A DNA stretch of 45,481 nt, taken from the NCBI GenBank assembly GCA_017554405.1, contig JAFZIK010000042.1, forward strand, positions 1-45,481. Reading direction: 5' to 3'. Made by a program: the position numbers and the translations under genes. A model generated the notes under the pieces. That model saw only the letters and a list, made by a program, of their open reading frames with translations. It was not told where the DNA came from and made no database searches. Numbering within the stretch: the first letter of the stretch is position 1; every line of letters begins with the position of its first letter. Below, piece after piece: positions 43,068 through 45,481 of this stretch. The stretch is from Clostridia bacterium. Lineage in GTDB: Bacteria; Bacillota; Clostridia; Oscillospirales; Acutalibacteraceae.

Positions 43068-44954
43068 ATGCGAACAAAACAGTTTAAATCCGAATCAAAA
43101 AAACTTATGGATATGATGATCAACTCAATATATACCCATAAGGAAATATTCCTGCGCGAGCTGATCTCAAACGCTTCCGATGCGCTCGATAAGCTCTATT
43201 TCAAATCGCTTACCGATAATTCGGTTGGTCTTAAAGCCGAGGAATTCGAGATAAGAATAGAGCTTGATAAGGATAACCGCACACTTAAGGTTATCGATAA
43301 CGGCTGCGGTATGACCGAGGATGAGCTCGACTCTAACCTCGGCACTATCGCTAAAAGCGGCTCGTTTAACTTCAAAAACGATAACGAGAAGACCGAGAAC
43401 GTTGATATAATAGGTCAGTTCGGCGTCGGCTTTTATTCGGCGTTTATGGTGAGCGACGAGGTTACGGTAGAGTCCAAAGCGTTCGGCTCGGATCAGGCGT
43501 TTTGCTGGAGATCAAAGGGCGCCGACGGCTACACGGTAGAGCCCTGCGATAAGGATACCGTGGGAACAACGGTAACGCTTAAAATCAGGGAATCCACCGA
43601 GAGCGAAAACTATGATGAATTCCTCGATCAATACCGTATCAGCGCGCTTGTTCGCAAGTATTCCGATTATATCCGCCACCCGATCAAGATGCAGTTTACC
43701 ACCAAAAAACCGGTAGAGGGTAAAGAGGGCGAGTTTGAGGACGTGGTCGAGGATCGCACCCTTAACAGTATGATACCGCTTTGGAAAAAGGATAAAAAGG
43801 ATATAACCGAAGAAGATTACGCAAACTTCTATAAAGAAAAGTTTTTTGATTTTTCCGATCCGCTAAAGGTGATACATACCAAAACCGAGGGTCAGGCGAC
43901 CTTCAGCGCGCTTCTGTTCATTCCCGAAAAACCGCCTTTTGATTATTATACAAAAGAGTTTGAAAAAGGGCTTACGCTCTATTCCCGCGGCGTTATGATA
44001 ACCGAAAAATGCGCCGACCTTTTACCCGATTATTTCAGCTTTGTAAAGGGACTTATAGATAGCGAGGATCTTACGCTTAATATATCCCGCGAGATGCTCC
44101 AGCACGACGCACAATTAAGACTTATCGCTAAAACCGTTGAGAAAAAGATCAAGAGCGAGCTTGAAAAAATGCTCAAAAGCGAGCGCGAAAAATATGAAAA
44201 ATTCTTTGATAGTTTCGGCGTTCAGCTTAAATTCGGCGTTTATGACGGCTACGTTGCAAATAAAGATAACCTCAAAGACCTGATAATGTTCGTATCAAGC
44301 AGGGAGAATAAGTATGTTACCCTTAAAGAGTATACCGAGCGTATGCCCGAAAGCCAAAAGGCGATTTATTACGCCTGCGGCGAGACCCGCGAAAAAATAG
44401 ACGTTCTCCCGCAAACCGAGGCGGTGAAGTCGAAGGGCTATGAACTTCTCTATTTTACCGATAACGTTGATGAGTTTGCCATAAGGATGCTCGGCGAGTA
44501 TGGCGGTAAGCCGTTCGTAAATATCTGCGATAACGATTTTGATCTTTCCGGTGATGAAGAAAAGAAAGAACTTACCGCTAAAAACGAAGAGGCAAAGGAT
44601 ATGTTTGCTTCGATGAAAGAGATACTCGGCGATAAGGTGGATAGCGTTCGCTATACCGGCAAACTTCAGGGTCATCCCGTTTGCCTCACAAGCGAGGGCG
44701 GCATATCGCTTGAAATGGAAAAGGTGCTCAATTCTATGCCCGGCGCAAAGGAAAACGCCGTTAAGGCAACGCTGGTGCTTGAGATCAACGCCGATCATCC
44801 CATAGCCGAAAAGCTCAAAAAACTTTTCGCGGACGATAAGGATACCTTTTCTAAATACACAAAGCTTTTGTATGATGAGGCGTGCCTTATTTCGGGCAAA
44901 GGGCTTGATAACGCGCTTGAACATTCAACCCTTGTGTGCGAGCTGATGTGCTGA
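43068..44954 (+). CDS. htpG: Chaperone HtpG (Hsp90 family)
   Basis: A 628-residue Hsp90. The N-terminal ATPase has ELISNASDALDKL, DNGCGMTEDEL, GTIAKSG and GQFGVGFYSAFMVS. The middle domain includes RGVMITEKCADLLPDY and LNISREMLQ, followed by a dimerisation domain. There is no eukaryotic MEEVD end. The ATG at 43068 lies 13 bases after clpC and is preceded by AAAGGATG, so it may be read from the CtsR-controlled operon. The longer upstream frame overlaps clpC and is not real. Confidence 0.96.
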   Translation: MRTKQFKSESKKLMDMMINSIYTHKEIFLRELISNASDALDKLYFKSLTDNSVGLKAEEFEIRIELDKDNRTLKVIDNGCGMTEDELDSNLGTIAKSGSFNFKNDNEKTENVDIIGQFGVGFYSAFMVSDEVTVESKAFGSDQAFCWRSKGADGYTVEPCDKDTVGTTVTLKIRESTESENYDEFLDQYRISALVRKYSDYIRHPIKMQFTTKKPVEGKEGEFEDVVEDRTLNSMIPLWKKDKKDITEEDYANFYKEKFFDFSDPLKVIHTKTEGQATFSALLFIPEKPPFDYYTKEFEKGLTLYSRGVMITEKCADLLPDYFSFVKGLIDSEDLTLNISREMLQHDAQLRLIAKTVEKKIKSELEKMLKSEREKYEKFFDSFGVQLKFGVYDGYVANKDNLKDLIMFVSSRENKYVTLKEYTERMPESQKAIYYACGETREKIDVLPQTEAVKSKGYELLYFTDNVDEFAIRMLGEYGGKPFVNICDNDFDLSGDEEKKELTAKNEEAKDMFASMKEILGDKVDSVRYTGKLQGHPVCLTSEGGISLEMEKVLNSMPGAKENAVKATLVLEINADHPIAEKLKKLFADDKDTFSKYTKLLYDEACLISGKGLDNALEHSTLVCELMC

Positions 44955-44980
44955 CACAGATGCCGGATTTCAAACAGTAT

Positions 44981-45073
44981 GTGCGGCTTCGCCGCGGATG
45001 TAATTGCGGGCGATTGATAATCGCCCCTACACACTACAAATCCAAATTGATATAACGTAGGGGCGGATATTAT
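44981..45073. repeat. Pair of small extragenic palindromes in inverted orientation
   Basis: A small stem GCGGC-TTC-GCCGC at 44983-44995 is followed by GGGCGATTGATAATCGCCC (45008-45026) next to CCTAC. An inverted partner beginning GTAGGGGCGGATATTAT lies at 45057-45073. The second copy is cut off where the insertion element appears to begin. Such short GTAGGGGCG palindromes act like REP elements. Confidence 0.65.
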
Positions 45074-45481
45074 GTCAAGAGTAACATAGTATACAAAGGG
45101 TGTAAGGACATGGTATACAATTTACAAGCGCGAGATTCGACGGTGAATCAGAGAACCGTCTAACGCGCTGAATTCAGCAATACGAAAATTTCTAAAGCAA
45201 GCGAAGAAGGAATCCCCATGGGGATTCGCGCGAAATTCGATGTATTCGTTTCGCATAGTTTCACTTAAGTATACCTGCCATTTGTCAAATCTTACATAGC
45301 CCCATGAATTTACTTTTATTACATGGTTTGTTCCACCATACTCATAAGACTCAACTTTATCGGTATATTTCCTGGTGCTCGGTATGTATATATCTGCAGG
45401 GCATTTCATTGAAAGCGCCTCATGAGGTCTTAAGTTGTTGTATTTTATACGCCAATCATTCAATGCGTTGTCGGCGTCAAA
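45073..45481 (-). mobile_element. End of an IS481-like insertion sequence
   Basis: The likely terminal repeat begins TGTCAAGAGTAACATAG at 45073. It is followed by two copies of CATRGTATACAA (45085-45096 and 45109-45120), probably transposase binding sites. The other end lies beyond the window. Confidence 0.65.
45122..45481 (-). CDS. IS481/IS3-like transposase, C-terminal part (partial)
   Basis: The frame enters from beyond the window and stops at 45122. It contains ALNDWRIKYNNLRPHEAL and MKCPADIYIPSTRKY, the C-terminal end of the DDE integrase core (the NxxRPHxAL motif with the region after the catalytic Glu). A roughly 70-residue beta-rich end follows, of the kind that closes IS481-type transposases. 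Nothing indicates decay in the visible part. Confidence 0.85.
   Translation of the reverse strand, partial: FDADNALNDWRIKYNNLRPHEALSMKCPADIYIPSTRKYTDKVESYEYGGTNHVIKVNSWGYVRFDKWQVYLSETMRNEYIEFRANPHGDSFFACFRNFRIAEFSALDGSLIHRRISRL

Overview
The window looks like chromosomal DNA from an anaerobic, spore-forming Gram-positive bacterium of the class Clostridia, probably close to Oscillospiraceae/Ruminococcaceae. This is inferred from gene content, with no database search behind it. The supporting genes are a SpoVD-type PBP with PASTA repeats, a GerW/YtfJ sporulation protein, a DacF-type carboxypeptidase, a MurE with the meso-diaminopimelate DNPR motif, the CtsR-McsA-McsB-ClpC stress operon and a probable Re-type citrate synthase. 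Ribosome binding sites are strong (AAGGAGG-like), base composition is moderate, and several starts are TTG or GTG.

Layout, left to right. (1) 1-141 is the end of EF-Tu with its terminator, then a secreted two-repeat protein whose signal-peptide start is frameshifted, then a class B PBP. (2) 3319-9600 is a metabolic operon: probable Re-citrate synthase, FCD-type GntR regulator, aconitase, NAD-type isocitrate dehydrogenase and a WG-repeat lipoprotein. It starts from a consensus promoter overlapped by a perfect 22-bp palindrome. (3) 9601-15340 is a cell-cycle and sporulation run: site-2 protease, ScpA, ScpB, DUF2953-like protein, GerW, DacF, RluB, a GNAT-like protein and a tiny C39-like putative cysteine peptidase. 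(4) 15341-17950 (minus) is a MacB-like fused ABC transporter. Divergent from it are a class A PBP with a Gly/Glu/Gln-rich tail and a GH28 enzyme without a signal peptide. (5) 21743-23281 is a decayed piece of a phage or integrative-element polyvalent protein.

(6) 23389-35818 is the division and cell-wall (dcw) cluster: mraZ (with MraZ boxes), rsmH, ftsL-like, spoVD-type PBP, murE, mraY, ftsW/spoVE, murG, murA, divIB/ftsQ and ftsZ. The genes murF, murD, murC, murB and ftsA are absent from it. (7) 35838-38183 is a FeoA-FeoB fusion iron transporter. (8) 38329-38442 (minus) is an unlisted 37-residue Cys-rich membrane microprotein, divergent from the ctsR-mcsA-mcsB-clpC-htpG operon, which has a CtsR operator next to its promoter. 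(9) 44981-45481 holds small palindromic repeats and the end of an IS481-like element that runs off the window.

Most genes serve envelope growth: lipid II synthesis (MurE, MraY, MurG, MurA), polymerisation and cross-linking (FtsW, three PBPs, DacF) and division (FtsZ, DivIB, FtsL). The citrate branch supplies 2-oxoglutarate for glutamate, which feeds the same biosynthesis. No tRNA, rRNA, riboswitch or CRISPR array was recognised.
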